Positions 46,888 to 55,826 are shown, counted from the first letter of the stretch. The stretch is 64,000 bases of DNA from Gammaproteobacteria bacterium (GCA_006218035.1 VBWC01000008.1:44323-108322); one strand, 5' to 3'. Numbers and translations are program-made. The notes: a model not told the origin generated them from the sequence alone.

Positions 46888-47419
46888 CAACGTGATCGCA
46901 AACATACGACGTTCTTCGATGAAGGCGTTGGCGTTGGTCGCTGCGATGGCCGGGCCGTGGTCCGTAGCGCACGCCGCACCATTGGCAACCCGCATGATCG
47001 ACGGCATGACCCTGACAACCGAAGGTCACTGCAACGTGATTACGCTGGCCTTTCTGTTGCCGCTGCAATATATCCGGCATTTCCCCGACAGTTACGGCGA
47101 CGAACTACTGGTACGTGTCGAGCCACTCGAGACGGGCCGCGTGGACAACGATGCACTATCCGCCCGCGAGGCGGTCCGTCCGCAACCGCCAGTCGATACG
47201 CCGCTGGTAATGGCGATCTACGAAGGCGATATCGCCGACGGTCCCTACGTACGTTTTCAGTTCGAACACGCGGTGAATTTCAGCGTATCCCAAGGCACTG
47301 ACTTTCGCAGCCTGATCGTGACCGTCGCCGACACCGGTCAGGACGGCGGTGCACCGGCCTGCGGCAGCGAGCCGCCTCCGTTACCACAACCGCTATCCGT
47401 CTTATATGAGGAGCAATAA
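46874..47419 (+). CDS. Exported protein of unknown function in the cytochrome cluster
   Basis: 181 residues from an ATG that overlaps the cytochrome gene by 14 bases; the alternative ATG at 46919 begins a tidy signal peptide MKALALVAAMAGPWSVAHA. The mature part (TEGHCNVITLAFLLPLQYIRHFPDSYGDELLVRVEP...) looks like a beta-rich domain with a short Cys pair only (C in GHCNV and C in PACGS). No haem motif, lipobox or membrane segment after the signal. I do not recognise the family. Its position between two multihaem cytochromes and an outer-membrane barrel suggests an assembly or secretion-accessory part of the same system. Confidence 0.72.
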   Translation: MEASNNVIANIRRSSMKALALVAAMAGPWSVAHAAPLATRMIDGMTLTTEGHCNVITLAFLLPLQYIRHFPDSYGDELLVRVEPLETGRVDNDALSAREAVRPQPPVDTPLVMAIYEGDIADGPYVRFQFEHAVNFSVSQGTDFRSLIVTVADTGQDGGAPACGSEPPPLPQPLSVLYEEQ

Positions 47420-47484
47420 TGCGGCTCTCCCGACCCATTTACCGACCACGCCGGCGAACTCAACCGGCGGCCGCAACAAGATGA
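47419..47484 (+). CDS. Possible 21-codon leader ORF
   Basis: ATGCGGCTCTCC... runs to a TGA that overlaps the start of the barrel gene as ATGA. It starts on the last base of the preceding TAA, with GAGGAG five bases upstream, the best ribosome site in this part of the operon. The peptide MRLSRPIYRPRRRTQPAAATR is basic and resembles nothing known. It may serve to couple translation of the next gene. Confidence 0.3.
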   Translation: MRLSRPIYRPRRRTQPAAATR

Positions 47485-49214
47485 CTTCTCCTGGCGTTTG
47501 CCGTTTGGCCACCCGCTGGCTGCTGGCCCTGCTGGTGTTGTGCATGCTGCACGCAACGCCCGTTCAGGCAGCGGACGAGGCGCAACCACTGCCGGCGCTT
47601 ACCGCGGAGCGCCAGGCCGAACTGATGGAACAGGCACGCCAGGCGATGGCGACACAAAAGTATGATGATGCGATTCGCCTCTATACCCGGCTGACCGAGG
47701 AACCCGCACCGGAGATTCGCCAGCAGGCGCTGGAGTTTCTCGGCGTCGCCCGCGAGCGTAACGGGCAGGTCGCGCACGCCAAGGCACTGTACGAGGACTA
47801 TCTGCAACGTTACCCAAAAGGCGACGGTGCAAAACGCGTCAGCCAGCGCCTCGCCGGTCTCACGACCGCGCGTGAAGAACCGCCGGATGAGTTGCGGCGC
47901 GGCAAATCCCGGGACGCGCTCGCCCATTGGGACTCCCACGCGGGTATCTCGCAGTACTACCGGCGCGATGTCAGCTCCACAGACGCCGGCGGCGATACCG
48001 TTGACCGCTCGTCACTCGATACCGGCATCGATGTCACCTCGCGTCTGCGCGGCGCGGACTTCGATCTCGGCGCGCGCTTCTCGGGCAGCAACGAATACGA
48101 TTTTCTCACCACCGGCGACCATCAGACACGCATCAGCTCGCTGTATATCGACGGTGCGACGCCCGAACGCTGGCTATCTGCCCGGCTGGGACGCCAGACC
48201 AGTACCCGCGGCGGCGTACTCGGTCGCTTCGACGGCCTGTTCGCGGGCTATCAACTGACCCCGGCCAGCCGGCTCAACATCGTCACGGGATTTCCGGTCG
48301 AATCCTCAACGGCGACGTCGGTCGATACCGCGCGGCCGTTTTACGGCCTGAATGTCGATCTGGGCGCGCCGGGCAGCGCATGGGAGTTCAATGTATACAC
48401 AATTGAGCAACGCGTCGGCGCGATCACCGACCGCCAGGCCGTCGGCGGGGAGATGCGTTACTTTCAGGCCAACCGCTCAATGTTCGCCATGCTCGACTAC
48501 GACACGTTGTTCAACGATGTCGATCTCGCGCTGCTGACCGGCAACTGGCTGCTGCCGGGCAACAGCAATCTCAGCATCGTTGCCGACCATCGTCGGAGCC
48601 CGCTGCTAATGACCAGCAACGCGTTAATCGGCCAGACGGCCACATCCATCGATGAACTGCGACTGAGCAACACCGACGACGCGATTCAGCAACTGGCACA
48701 GGACCGGACCGCCACCAGCGACTCGCTGATGCTCGGCCTGTCACGCCCCGTCAGCGCACGCCTGCAGCTCAGCGGCGATGTCACCGTATCCAGCCTGTCA
48801 GGCACGCCGGCCTCCGGCGGCGTCGCGGCCAACGATGATACCGGCAACGACTATTACTATTCCGTGCAGCTGGTCGGCAACGATCTGCTGAAACAGGGCG
48901 ACACCGCAATCGTCGGCCTGCGTTTTGCCGACACCGACAGCGCCGCGACAACATCGTTGATGCTGAACACGCGCTACCCGCTCGGCAATGCCTGGCGCGT
49001 CAATCCCCGTTTACGCGTCGACTACCGCGAGTTTTCCCTGGCCGCTGGCGACCAGTGGACGGCCGCGCCGTCGATCCGCGTCAACTACCGCTGGCGCAAA
49101 CGTTACTTCTTCGAGATCGAATCCGGCGGCGAGTGGTCGTCCCGGCGCCTGAGCGACACCACCGACAGAACCACGAGCTCCTATCTCAGCCTCGGCTACC
49201 GGGCCGACTTCTAG
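47481..49214 (+). CDS. TPR-containing outer-membrane beta-barrel protein
   Basis: 577 residues from the ATG at 47481, chosen for its signal peptide (MTSPGVCRLATRWLLALLVLCMLHATPVQA). A TPR-like helical region follows (QKYDDAIRLYTRLTEEP, GQVAHAKALYEDYLQRYPKG, about 45-120). From about 150 on there are alternating hydrophobic strands (SSLDTGIDVTSRLRGADFDLGARFSG, ISSLYIDGA, WLSARLGRQ), ending SYLSLGYRADF with a C-terminal Phe typical of BAM-inserted barrels. It could hold a cytochrome in the outer membrane as porin-cytochrome complexes do, though the TPR suggests polysaccharide-export-like relatives too. glcE follows about 100 bases later. Confidence 0.75.
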   Translation: MTSPGVCRLATRWLLALLVLCMLHATPVQAADEAQPLPALTAERQAELMEQARQAMATQKYDDAIRLYTRLTEEPAPEIRQQALEFLGVARERNGQVAHAKALYEDYLQRYPKGDGAKRVSQRLAGLTTAREEPPDELRRGKSRDALAHWDSHAGISQYYRRDVSSTDAGGDTVDRSSLDTGIDVTSRLRGADFDLGARFSGSNEYDFLTTGDHQTRISSLYIDGATPERWLSARLGRQTSTRGGVLGRFDGLFAGYQLTPASRLNIVTGFPVESSTATSVDTARPFYGLNVDLGAPGSAWEFNVYTIEQRVGAITDRQAVGGEMRYFQANRSMFAMLDYDTLFNDVDLALLTGNWLLPGNSNLSIVADHRRSPLLMTSNALIGQTATSIDELRLSNTDDAIQQLAQDRTATSDSLMLGLSRPVSARLQLSGDVTVSSLSGTPASGGVAANDDTGNDYYYSVQLVGNDLLKQGDTAIVGLRFADTDSAATTSLMLNTRYPLGNAWRVNPRLRVDYREFSLAAGDQWTAAPSIRVNYRWRKRYFFEIESGGEWSSRRLSDTTDRTTSSYLSLGYRADF

Positions 49215-49320
49215 CCGTATCCACAGGCCTGCAAACCTGCCGCGACGCGTTGTCTTCGCCGCCCCGAATCTCTATAGTGGCGGCAGTCTGGATACTGGCT
49301 GTGACGACCACCGACCGCAG

Positions 49321-50385
49321 ATGAATGCCGATAAAAGTAACGAACTCCGCGACACCGTCCTAGAGGCCGCTAATGCCAAGACTCCGTTGCGCATTCAGGG
49401 CAGCGGCAGCAAGGACTTCATCGGTCAGGCGCCGTCCGGCGAACGCCTGTCGCTGCGCGAACACCGCGGCATCGTCAATTACCAGCCGAACGAACTGGTG
49501 CTGACGGCGCGCGCCGGCACGCGGCTGGCGGACATCGAATCACAAATCGCGCAACACCGGCAGATGCTGCCGTTCGAACCGCCGCACTTTGGTCCCGATG
49601 CGACACTCGGCGGCACCATCGCCTGCGGCCTGTCAGGGCCACGCCGGCCGTACGCCGGCAGTGCCCGCGACTTCGTGCTCGGCGTGCGGATGATCAACGG
49701 CAAGGGCGAGATACTGCGCTTCGGCGGCGAGGTCATGAAAAACGTCGCCGGTTTCGACGCGTCACGACTGATGGTCGGCGCGATGGGCACGCTCGGCGTA
49801 CTGCTGGATATCTCGATGAAGGTCCTGCCACGACCCGAGACCGAGGCAACACTGGTATTCGAACTGGGCGCAGCGGCGGCGATCGACCGGATGACGCAGT
49901 GGTCGGGTAAACCGCTGCCGATCAGCGCCGCATGCCACGACGGACAACGACTGCATCTGCGGCTATCGGGCGCGGCGTCCGGCGTCAATGCCGCGCGACA
50001 GCGCCTTGGCGGCGAAACGCTGAACAGCGCCGACGCGTTCTGGCGCAGCGTGCGCGAGCTGAGCCATCCGTTCTTCGACGATGACGCACCGTTGTGGCGT
50101 TACTCGCTGCCGCCGGCCACGGCGGCGCTGACCTTCAGCAAGCACTGGTTTATCGACTGGGGTGGTGCGCAGCGCTGGGTGAAAACCGTATTGCCCGCCA
50201 ACATCGTGCGCGAAACCGCCGCGCGCGCCGGCGGTCACGCCACGCTGTTTTACAGCGTCAGGCGCGAAAGCACGTTCTTCCACCCGCTGACGCCAGCGGC
50301 ATTGACACTGCACAAGCGCCTCAAGGCGGCGTTCGATCCGCACGGTATACTCAATCCCGGCAGGCTTTACCGTGATATCGGATAA
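49321..50385 (+). CDS. glcE: Glycolate oxidase subunit GlcE
   Basis: 354 residues. A PCMH-type FAD domain (PLRIQGSGSKDFIG, ELVLTARAGTRLADIE, ATLGGTIACGLSGPRRPYAGSARDFVLGVRMING, GEVMKNVAGFDASRLMVGAMGTLG) and a truncated C-terminal domain match GlcE, the shorter GlcD-like subunit of the trimeric complex. The upstream block of cytochromes separates it from glcD. Its start has no strong Shine-Dalgarno, so it may depend on transcription from the cluster or from its own promoter in the roughly 100-base gap. Confidence 0.92.
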   Translation: MNADKSNELRDTVLEAANAKTPLRIQGSGSKDFIGQAPSGERLSLREHRGIVNYQPNELVLTARAGTRLADIESQIAQHRQMLPFEPPHFGPDATLGGTIACGLSGPRRPYAGSARDFVLGVRMINGKGEILRFGGEVMKNVAGFDASRLMVGAMGTLGVLLDISMKVLPRPETEATLVFELGAAAAIDRMTQWSGKPLPISAACHDGQRLHLRLSGAASGVNAARQRLGGETLNSADAFWRSVRELSHPFFDDDAPLWRYSLPPATAALTFSKHWFIDWGGAQRWVKTVLPANIVRETAARAGGHATLFYSVRRESTFFHPLTPAALTLHKRLKAAFDPHGILNPGRLYRDIG

Positions 50386-50414
50386 CGATACCGGCATCGA
50401 TATCAGACGACCCA

Positions 50415-50930
50415 ATGACCTTGAGAAAGAGCTTCGATTACAGCGCCCGCGCCGACGCGCAGGTGTTGATACTCGGCTCAATGCCGGGCGAGGAATCGCT
50501 GCGCCGGCAGCAGTACTATGCCCATCCACGCAACTGCTTCTGGGACATCATGTCGGCATTGTTCGGCATCAACCGCGAGCTGCCTTACCCTCAACGTCTG
50601 GCGAAACTGCAGCAACAGCGGATCGCGTTATGGGACGTCGCCCGCTCGTGCCGGCGCCGCGGCAGCCTGGATGCGAGCATCGCCATGCCATCCGTGCAGG
50701 CGAACGACTTCGCGGCGCTGTTCAAGCACTGTCCCGGTATCACGCACGTGTTCTTCAATGGGCGCAAGGCCGCCGAGCTGTTCAACAAACTGGTGAAGCA
50801 TTCTGTTGCGGACCTGGCGCACGCGGTGGTATTTACCGCGTTACCCTCGACCAGTCCGGCCAACGCATCGATATCGAACGCCGAAAAACTTGCGCAATGG
50901 CGGGCGGTAAAAAAGGCGCTGATACGATGA
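50415..50930 (+). CDS. DNA-deoxyinosine glycosylase (uracil-DNA glycosylase superfamily)
   Basis: 171 residues. LILGSMPGEESLRRQQYYAHPRNCFWDIM is the motif A region of the family 6 hypoxanthine-DNA glycosylases, and LPSTSPANA near the C terminus is the second conserved loop. These enzymes remove hypoxanthine formed by deamination of adenine in DNA, a lesion increased by reactive nitrogen species. It lies between glcE and the DUF3187 gene and overlaps the latter by ATGA. Full length for the family. Confidence 0.88.
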   Translation: MTLRKSFDYSARADAQVLILGSMPGEESLRRQQYYAHPRNCFWDIMSALFGINRELPYPQRLAKLQQQRIALWDVARSCRRRGSLDASIAMPSVQANDFAALFKHCPGITHVFFNGRKAAELFNKLVKHSVADLAHAVVFTALPSTSPANASISNAEKLAQWRAVKKALIR

Positions 50931-51940
50931 CCATGCGTGGCCGTATGTCACGCGCGCTGACCGCCGCGTTGCTCGCGCTCGGATTGATCGTTCCGGCGCA
51001 TGCGCGCGCCGAGGTCGCGCCATTCTATACGCGCAACCTGAGTCCGTTCATCCAGATCTTCGGCCTGCCGGCGATGGAAAGCGGCGCGCTGGCACCGGCC
51101 GGCAGTATCGATACGAAACTGGCGCTGGATATTGCCAACAATTCGATACAGGGCGGCAACGACCTTGAACAGGTGGTAATCGATGGTGAAACGTATCGCG
51201 CGGCGCTGACATTGCGCTACCGCGTGAGTCCGGCGATCGAGCTCGGCCTCGATGTGCCGCTGGTGCATCACAGCGGCGGGATATTCGATAGTTTCATCGA
51301 TGGCTGGCACGATACCTTCGGCCTGTCCAACAACGCCAGACGCCAGTTCGAAAACAGCACGCTGAATTACCGTTACACCCGCGACGGTATCCAGCGCGTC
51401 GCGATCACGCAGGCCGACAACGGCATCGGTGACCTGCGGCTGTCGACCGGCTACCGGATACTCCAGGACAATGGTCCGCTGCCGCGCGCGATCGCGCTGC
51501 GTGCCGGACTGAAACTGCCAACCGGCGACCCGGACCTGCTGCTCGGCAGCGGCGGTACCGATCTGTCGCTCAGCATCAACTTCAGCGACAGCCAGCTGCT
51601 CGGCTCTGCGGACTGGACCTTGTTCGGCGCGGCCGGGATTGTCGCACTCGGCAACGGCGACGTGCTGCCGGAACTGCATCGTAACGCCGCCGGTTTCGGC
51701 GTGCTCGGTGTCGGCTGGCACGCCTGGCGCATGGTCAATCTGAAGACGCAGCTCAATACCCATACCGCGATGTATCGCAGCGATCTCGCCGAACTCGGTT
51801 CGGATGCCATTGAGTTGATCGTCGGCGGCGATATTGCATTGCCGCACCGCATGACCCTCGACATCGGCGTGACCGAAAACCTGTTCTCGGGTCCAACCCC
51901 GGACGTGGCGCTGCATTTGCTGCTGAGGCGCGCGTACTAG
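50927..51940 (+). CDS. DUF3187-family outer-membrane protein
   Basis: 337 residues from an ATG overlapping the glycosylase stop; the track start at 50372 runs through glcE and the glycosylase in another frame. Signal peptide MTMRGRMSRALTAALLALGLIVPAHARA. The mature part begins PFYTRNLSPFIQIFGLP and has a strand-rich body (ALTLRYRVSPAIELGLDVPLVHHSGG) as in DUF3187 proteins, a family of predicted barrels of unknown function. The C-terminal residues LLLRRAY fit the barrel end. Confidence 0.8.
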   Translation: MTMRGRMSRALTAALLALGLIVPAHARAEVAPFYTRNLSPFIQIFGLPAMESGALAPAGSIDTKLALDIANNSIQGGNDLEQVVIDGETYRAALTLRYRVSPAIELGLDVPLVHHSGGIFDSFIDGWHDTFGLSNNARRQFENSTLNYRYTRDGIQRVAITQADNGIGDLRLSTGYRILQDNGPLPRAIALRAGLKLPTGDPDLLLGSGGTDLSLSINFSDSQLLGSADWTLFGAAGIVALGNGDVLPELHRNAAGFGVLGVGWHAWRMVNLKTQLNTHTAMYRSDLAELGSDAIELIVGGDIALPHRMTLDIGVTENLFSGPTPDVALHLLLRRAY

Positions 51941-52011
51941 CCGTGCAGACGCGCGTCGCCCGACCGGTCCGAACAAGTAAATCCGCATCGACCTGTGTAA
52001 ACTACGCGCCC

Positions 52012-52893
52012 ATGTTATGGTTGACGATCCTCCTGTCCCTGGCGATACTCCCTGCGATCGTGTCAGCGGCGATACCCGGTCCCGGCGCCACAGGGACAAC
52101 GGCCACGGTAACGACGCTCGCGAGCGCGGCCGACGATGCGCCGTCCGCTGCCGGACAGTCACCCCTGGCTACGGACTTCCGCCCCGCCAGCGCGGTGCTC
52201 GGCCTGACCGGACAGCAACAACCCGACCAGCGCGACTGGGCCGGCATGCGCAAGGACACCGCTTATTTCGCGGCCTACCAGTTCATCGTCATCGGCGTGC
52301 TGTACGTCGTACCGGAAAGCATCTCCGGCTGGACCCCGCAGCAGAAGGAAAACTTCAGCATCGGCAAATGGAAGGATCATATCCGTCACGTGGTCTGGGA
52401 TCACGACGAGTGGTACATCAATTACATCCTGCATCCGTACTGGGGCGCCGCGTATTACGTGCGCGCACAGCAGCGCGGCTTCGGCCCGGCCGGCTCGTTC
52501 TGGTATTCGGCCATGCTGTCGACGATCTATGAATTCGGCGCCGAAGCGATATTCGAGAGGCCGTCGATCCAGGACATGATCTTCACGCCGGTCGGCGGAG
52601 CGTTTGTCGGCGATTACTTCATGACACTGCGCGGCGAGATCCAGGCACGCACGCAGGCGAGCGGCAAGACCAGCGGCATGGACAGTTTCCTGCTGGTCGC
52701 CACCGACCCGCTCGGCGCGTTGAACAACAATGTCGACCGCCTGTTCGGCAAGAACGCCAGCGTCACCGTGCTGCCGGTGTTCGGCCCGACGATCGTGCCG
52801 ACGACGACGCACAACCCGGCGCTCGGTGATAGCGCCCAGTCGTTTTCACTCAGCGCGCCGATGCTCGGCGTGAAAACCACGATCCGCTGGTAA
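52012..52893 (+). CDS. DUF3943-domain protein
   Basis: About 293 residues from the ATG at 52012 (MLWLTILLSLAILPAIVSA, a signal peptide); the track GTG at 51943 is an alternative. A low-complexity Ala/Thr segment precedes the DUF3943 region with WDHDEWYINYILHPYWGAAYYVRAQQRGF and FGAEAIFERPSIQDMIFTPVGG, likely a membrane-associated beta or helical fold of unknown function. It follows the DUF3187 gene at once, and the two probably act together at the outer membrane. Confidence 0.82.
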   Translation: MLWLTILLSLAILPAIVSAAIPGPGATGTTATVTTLASAADDAPSAAGQSPLATDFRPASAVLGLTGQQQPDQRDWAGMRKDTAYFAAYQFIVIGVLYVVPESISGWTPQQKENFSIGKWKDHIRHVVWDHDEWYINYILHPYWGAAYYVRAQQRGFGPAGSFWYSAMLSTIYEFGAEAIFERPSIQDMIFTPVGGAFVGDYFMTLRGEIQARTQASGKTSGMDSFLLVATDPLGALNNNVDRLFGKNASVTVLPVFGPTIVPTTTHNPALGDSAQSFSLSAPMLGVKTTIRW

Positions 52894-53196
52894 GCCCTGC
52901 CGCGCCGTCACGTCGATACGGCAGTCCGGTGTCGGATTCAGCGGACAGGAAAACAGATGGCTTTCTTCCTTCCGTTCGATTGCGTAGTCCTGCGTCACAC
53001 CGGGGGCTAGCCCGCCGCGCACCTTCGCGGGAATGGCGGACTTGACACGGATTCCCAAGGTCGCGTCACAGCGCAGGACCGGAACACCCGGCCCCGGTCT
53101 GATCAGCGGTCGCCGCAACAGGTGATTACGTTACCCGCCGCCGGGTATGCTATCGTTGCGTTTGTCAGTTCCGGACACCGATCATTACATCGAACC
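52894..53196. other. Non-coding gap before glcF
   Basis: About 300 bases with no supported gene. Short palindromes (CGGGGGCTAGCCCG near 53000) and a GCGCCG-rich stretch are present, but no promoter or RNA stood out. Confidence 0.5.
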
Positions 53197-54411
53197 ATGC
53201 AAACCGCGCTCGCTGAACCGTACAAATCCACCCCGGCAGGACAGGAAGCAGACGCGATACTACGCAGTTGCGTGCATTGTGGCTTCTGCAACGCCACCTG
53301 TCCGACCTACCAGTTGCTCGGCGACGAACTCGACGGCCCGCGCGGTCGTATCTACCAGATCAAACAACTGGTCGAGGGTGCGCCGGCGACGGAGCGCATA
53401 CGGCTGCATCTCGACCGCTGCCTGACCTGCCGCAATTGCGAAACCACCTGCCCGTCGGGCGTGCAGTACGGAAATTTGCTCGATATCGGCCGCGACATCG
53501 TCGAGGCCCAGGTGCCGCGTCCATGGCGCGAGCGCACCTTCCGGCGACTGCTTCGGTTCGTGCTGCCGTATCCGCGCCGGCTGCGCCCGGTACTGTGGTT
53601 CGCCGGGATGTTCCGCGCGCTGCTGCCCGCGACGCTACGCGAACAACTGCCGCAGCGGCGCAAGCCGGTGCCATGGCCCGTGTCGGCACAGCAACGCAAG
53701 GTCATCATGCTGGACGGCTGCGTACAGTCGGTATCCGAACCGGGCATCAACGCCGCCGCCGCCCGCGTGTTCGACCGCCTTGGTTACGCCGCGCAGCGCG
53801 CCACCGGCGCGAATTGCTGCGGCGCGGTCAGCTTTCATCTGTCGGCCGCCGACGAGGCGCGCACCTTCATGCGCGCCAACATCGACGCGTGGTGGCCGCT
53901 GATTGCACAAGGCGCGGAGGCTATTATCGTTACGTCGAGCGCCTGCAGCCTGATGGTCAAGGATTACGGCCGGCTGCTTAAGGATGACGCCGCCTATGCA
54001 GGGAAGGCCGCGCGCGTATCCGAACTGTGCTGCGATATCGCCGAGTTCATTGCCCGCGCCGACCTCTCCCGGCTAAACGCGGTCCAGCCGCAGCAGATCG
54101 CGTTTCACGCGCCGTGCACGTTGCAGCACGGCAGCAAATTGCCGGGCATCGTCGAACAGATACTCGGCTCGCTGGGCTTTACGCTGACACCGGTCAAGGA
54201 TGCCCATCTGTGCTGCGGCGCTGCCGGCACCTACAGCATCCTGCAACCGGCGCTGTCAAAGCAGTTGCTCGTCAACAAGGTCGCCGCGCTCGAAAACGGC
54301 GCGCCCGCGCTTATCGCGACCGCGAACATCGGTTGCCTGCTGCATCTGCAAGGCGGCAGCCGCCGGCCGGTGAAGCACTGGATAGAGCTGCTGGATAACG
54401 CGCACCACTAA
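53197..54411 (+). CDS. glcF: Glycolate oxidase iron-sulfur subunit
   Basis: 404 residues from the ATG at 53197 (MQTALAEPYKSTPAGQEAD); the track's 25 earlier residues are not part of the family. Two 4Fe-4S motifs, CVHCGFCNATCP (about 26) and CLTCRNCETTCP (about 77), are followed by two CCG domains with GANCCGAVSFH and HLCCGAAGTYSILQP. GlcF passes electrons from GlcD/E flavins to the quinone pool. It is the last of the scattered glc genes and lies before the aminotransferase that would use the product. Confidence 0.94.
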   Translation: MQTALAEPYKSTPAGQEADAILRSCVHCGFCNATCPTYQLLGDELDGPRGRIYQIKQLVEGAPATERIRLHLDRCLTCRNCETTCPSGVQYGNLLDIGRDIVEAQVPRPWRERTFRRLLRFVLPYPRRLRPVLWFAGMFRALLPATLREQLPQRRKPVPWPVSAQQRKVIMLDGCVQSVSEPGINAAAARVFDRLGYAAQRATGANCCGAVSFHLSAADEARTFMRANIDAWWPLIAQGAEAIIVTSSACSLMVKDYGRLLKDDAAYAGKAARVSELCCDIAEFIARADLSRLNAVQPQQIAFHAPCTLQHGSKLPGIVEQILGSLGFTLTPVKDAHLCCGAAGTYSILQPALSKQLLVNKVAALENGAPALIATANIGCLLHLQGGSRRPVKHWIELLDNAHH

Positions 54412-54510
54412 CGTTATCCCCCACGCGCCGCGGGGTGACAGCGAGGCGAATATTTTTTATGCTTGGCGGCCGTTTGTGCGGGTGAGCCAAGCGCGGAACC
54501 TTCGCCATCA

Positions 54511-54585
54511 TCGTCGTTCCGGCCTTGAGCCGGAATCCAGTCATATGAAAATGATTTCTGGATTCTCGCCTGCGCGGGAATGACA
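54511..54585. repeat. Dispersed repeat family A copy
   Basis: CGTTCCGGCCTTGAGCCGGAATCCAG is mirrored by CTGGATTCTCGCCTGCGCGGGAATGAC, an imperfect palindrome in the 236-base gap between glcF and the aminotransferase gene. Confidence 0.75.
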
Positions 54586-54647
54586 ATAGCGAACCGAATC
54601 TATAAGACCGTTGTACCATCACCGATCAATCGCAACCGAGGTTTACC

Positions 54648-55826
54648 ATGCCGATACGTTCGTTTCATCCGCCGCAGCGCACGCTGATGGGGCCGGGCCC
54701 TTCCGATGTCAGTCCGCGCGTGCTTGAGGCCATGTCACGACCGACCATCGGCCACCTCGATCCGCGCTTCATCGAGATGATGGATGAGATCAAACAGCTG
54801 TTGCAGTACACGTTCCAGACCAAAAACGAACTGACGATGCCGGTCTCCGGCCCCGGTTCCGCCGGCATGGAAACCTGCTTCGTCAATCTGGTGCAGCCCG
54901 GCGACACCGTCGTCGTCTGCCAGAACGGCGTGTTCGGCGGCCGCATGAAAGAAAACGTCGAGCGCTGCGGCGCAACCGCAATCATGGTCGAAAACGCCTG
55001 GGGCGAGGCCGTCGATCCGGGCAGACTCGAAGACGCGCTGAAAAAGAATGGCGCGGCGAAGCTGGTGGCGTTCGTGCATGCCGAGACGTCGACCGGCGCG
55101 CAGTCGGATGCGAAAGCGCTGGTCGACATCGCGCACCGGCATGATTGTCTGACGATAGTGGACGCGGTCACATCGCTCGGCGGCACGCCATTGAAGGTCG
55201 ACGACTGGGGCATCGACGCGGTCTACTCCGGCAGCCAGAAGTGCCTGTCGTGCACGCCCGGCCTGTCGCCGGTCAGCTTCGGCACACGCGCGCTGGACGT
55301 GATCAAAAACCGCAAGCACAAGGTGCAGAGCTGGTTCATGGACCTGAATCTGGTGATGGCCTACTGGGGCAGCGGCGCCAAGCGGGCCTACCATCACACC
55401 GCGCCGATCAATGCACTGTACGGTTTGCACGAGGCACTGGTGATCCTGCAGGATGAGGGCCTGGAAAGCGCGTGGCACCGCCATCAGAGAAACCACGAGG
55501 CGTTGCGCGCCGGTATCGAGGCGATGGGCCTGTCGTTCGTCGTCAAGCCCGAGGCACGTCTGCCACAACTGAACAGCATCAATATACCGGCCGGTATCGA
55601 CGACGCCGCGGTACGCAAGGAACTGCTGACCAGTTATCAGCTGGAAATCGGCGCCGGCCTCGGCGCGATGGCCGGCAAGGTGTGGCGCATCGGCCTGATG
55701 GGCCACACCAGCAACCCGCGCAACGTTTTGCTATGCTTGGGCGCGCTGGACGACGTGTTGAGCCGCGCGGGAGCGCGCATCAACAAGGGCGTGGCAGTCG
55801 CCGCGGCGAGCAAGGTATTGTCATGA
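54648..55826 (+). CDS. Alanine/serine-glyoxylate aminotransferase
   Basis: 392 residues of a class V PLP aminotransferase. MGPGPSDVSPRVLEAMSRPTIGHLDPRF at the N terminus, DAVTSLGGTPLKVDDWGIDAVYSGSQKCLSC with the PLP lysine in SQK, and the C-terminal RIGLMGHTSNPRN are typical of AGXT/SGAT. It converts glyoxylate to glycine with alanine or serine as donor. Downstream of GlcDEF, it completes a route from glycolate to glycine, as used to salvage 2-phosphoglycolate in autotrophs. Whether this cell is autotrophic is not shown here. GAGG lies before the ATG. Confidence 0.9.
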   Translation: MPIRSFHPPQRTLMGPGPSDVSPRVLEAMSRPTIGHLDPRFIEMMDEIKQLLQYTFQTKNELTMPVSGPGSAGMETCFVNLVQPGDTVVVCQNGVFGGRMKENVERCGATAIMVENAWGEAVDPGRLEDALKKNGAAKLVAFVHAETSTGAQSDAKALVDIAHRHDCLTIVDAVTSLGGTPLKVDDWGIDAVYSGSQKCLSCTPGLSPVSFGTRALDVIKNRKHKVQSWFMDLNLVMAYWGSGAKRAYHHTAPINALYGLHEALVILQDEGLESAWHRHQRNHEALRAGIEAMGLSFVVKPEARLPQLNSINIPAGIDDAAVRKELLTSYQLEIGAGLGAMAGKVWRIGLMGHTSNPRNVLLCLGALDDVLSRAGARINKGVAVAAASKVLS

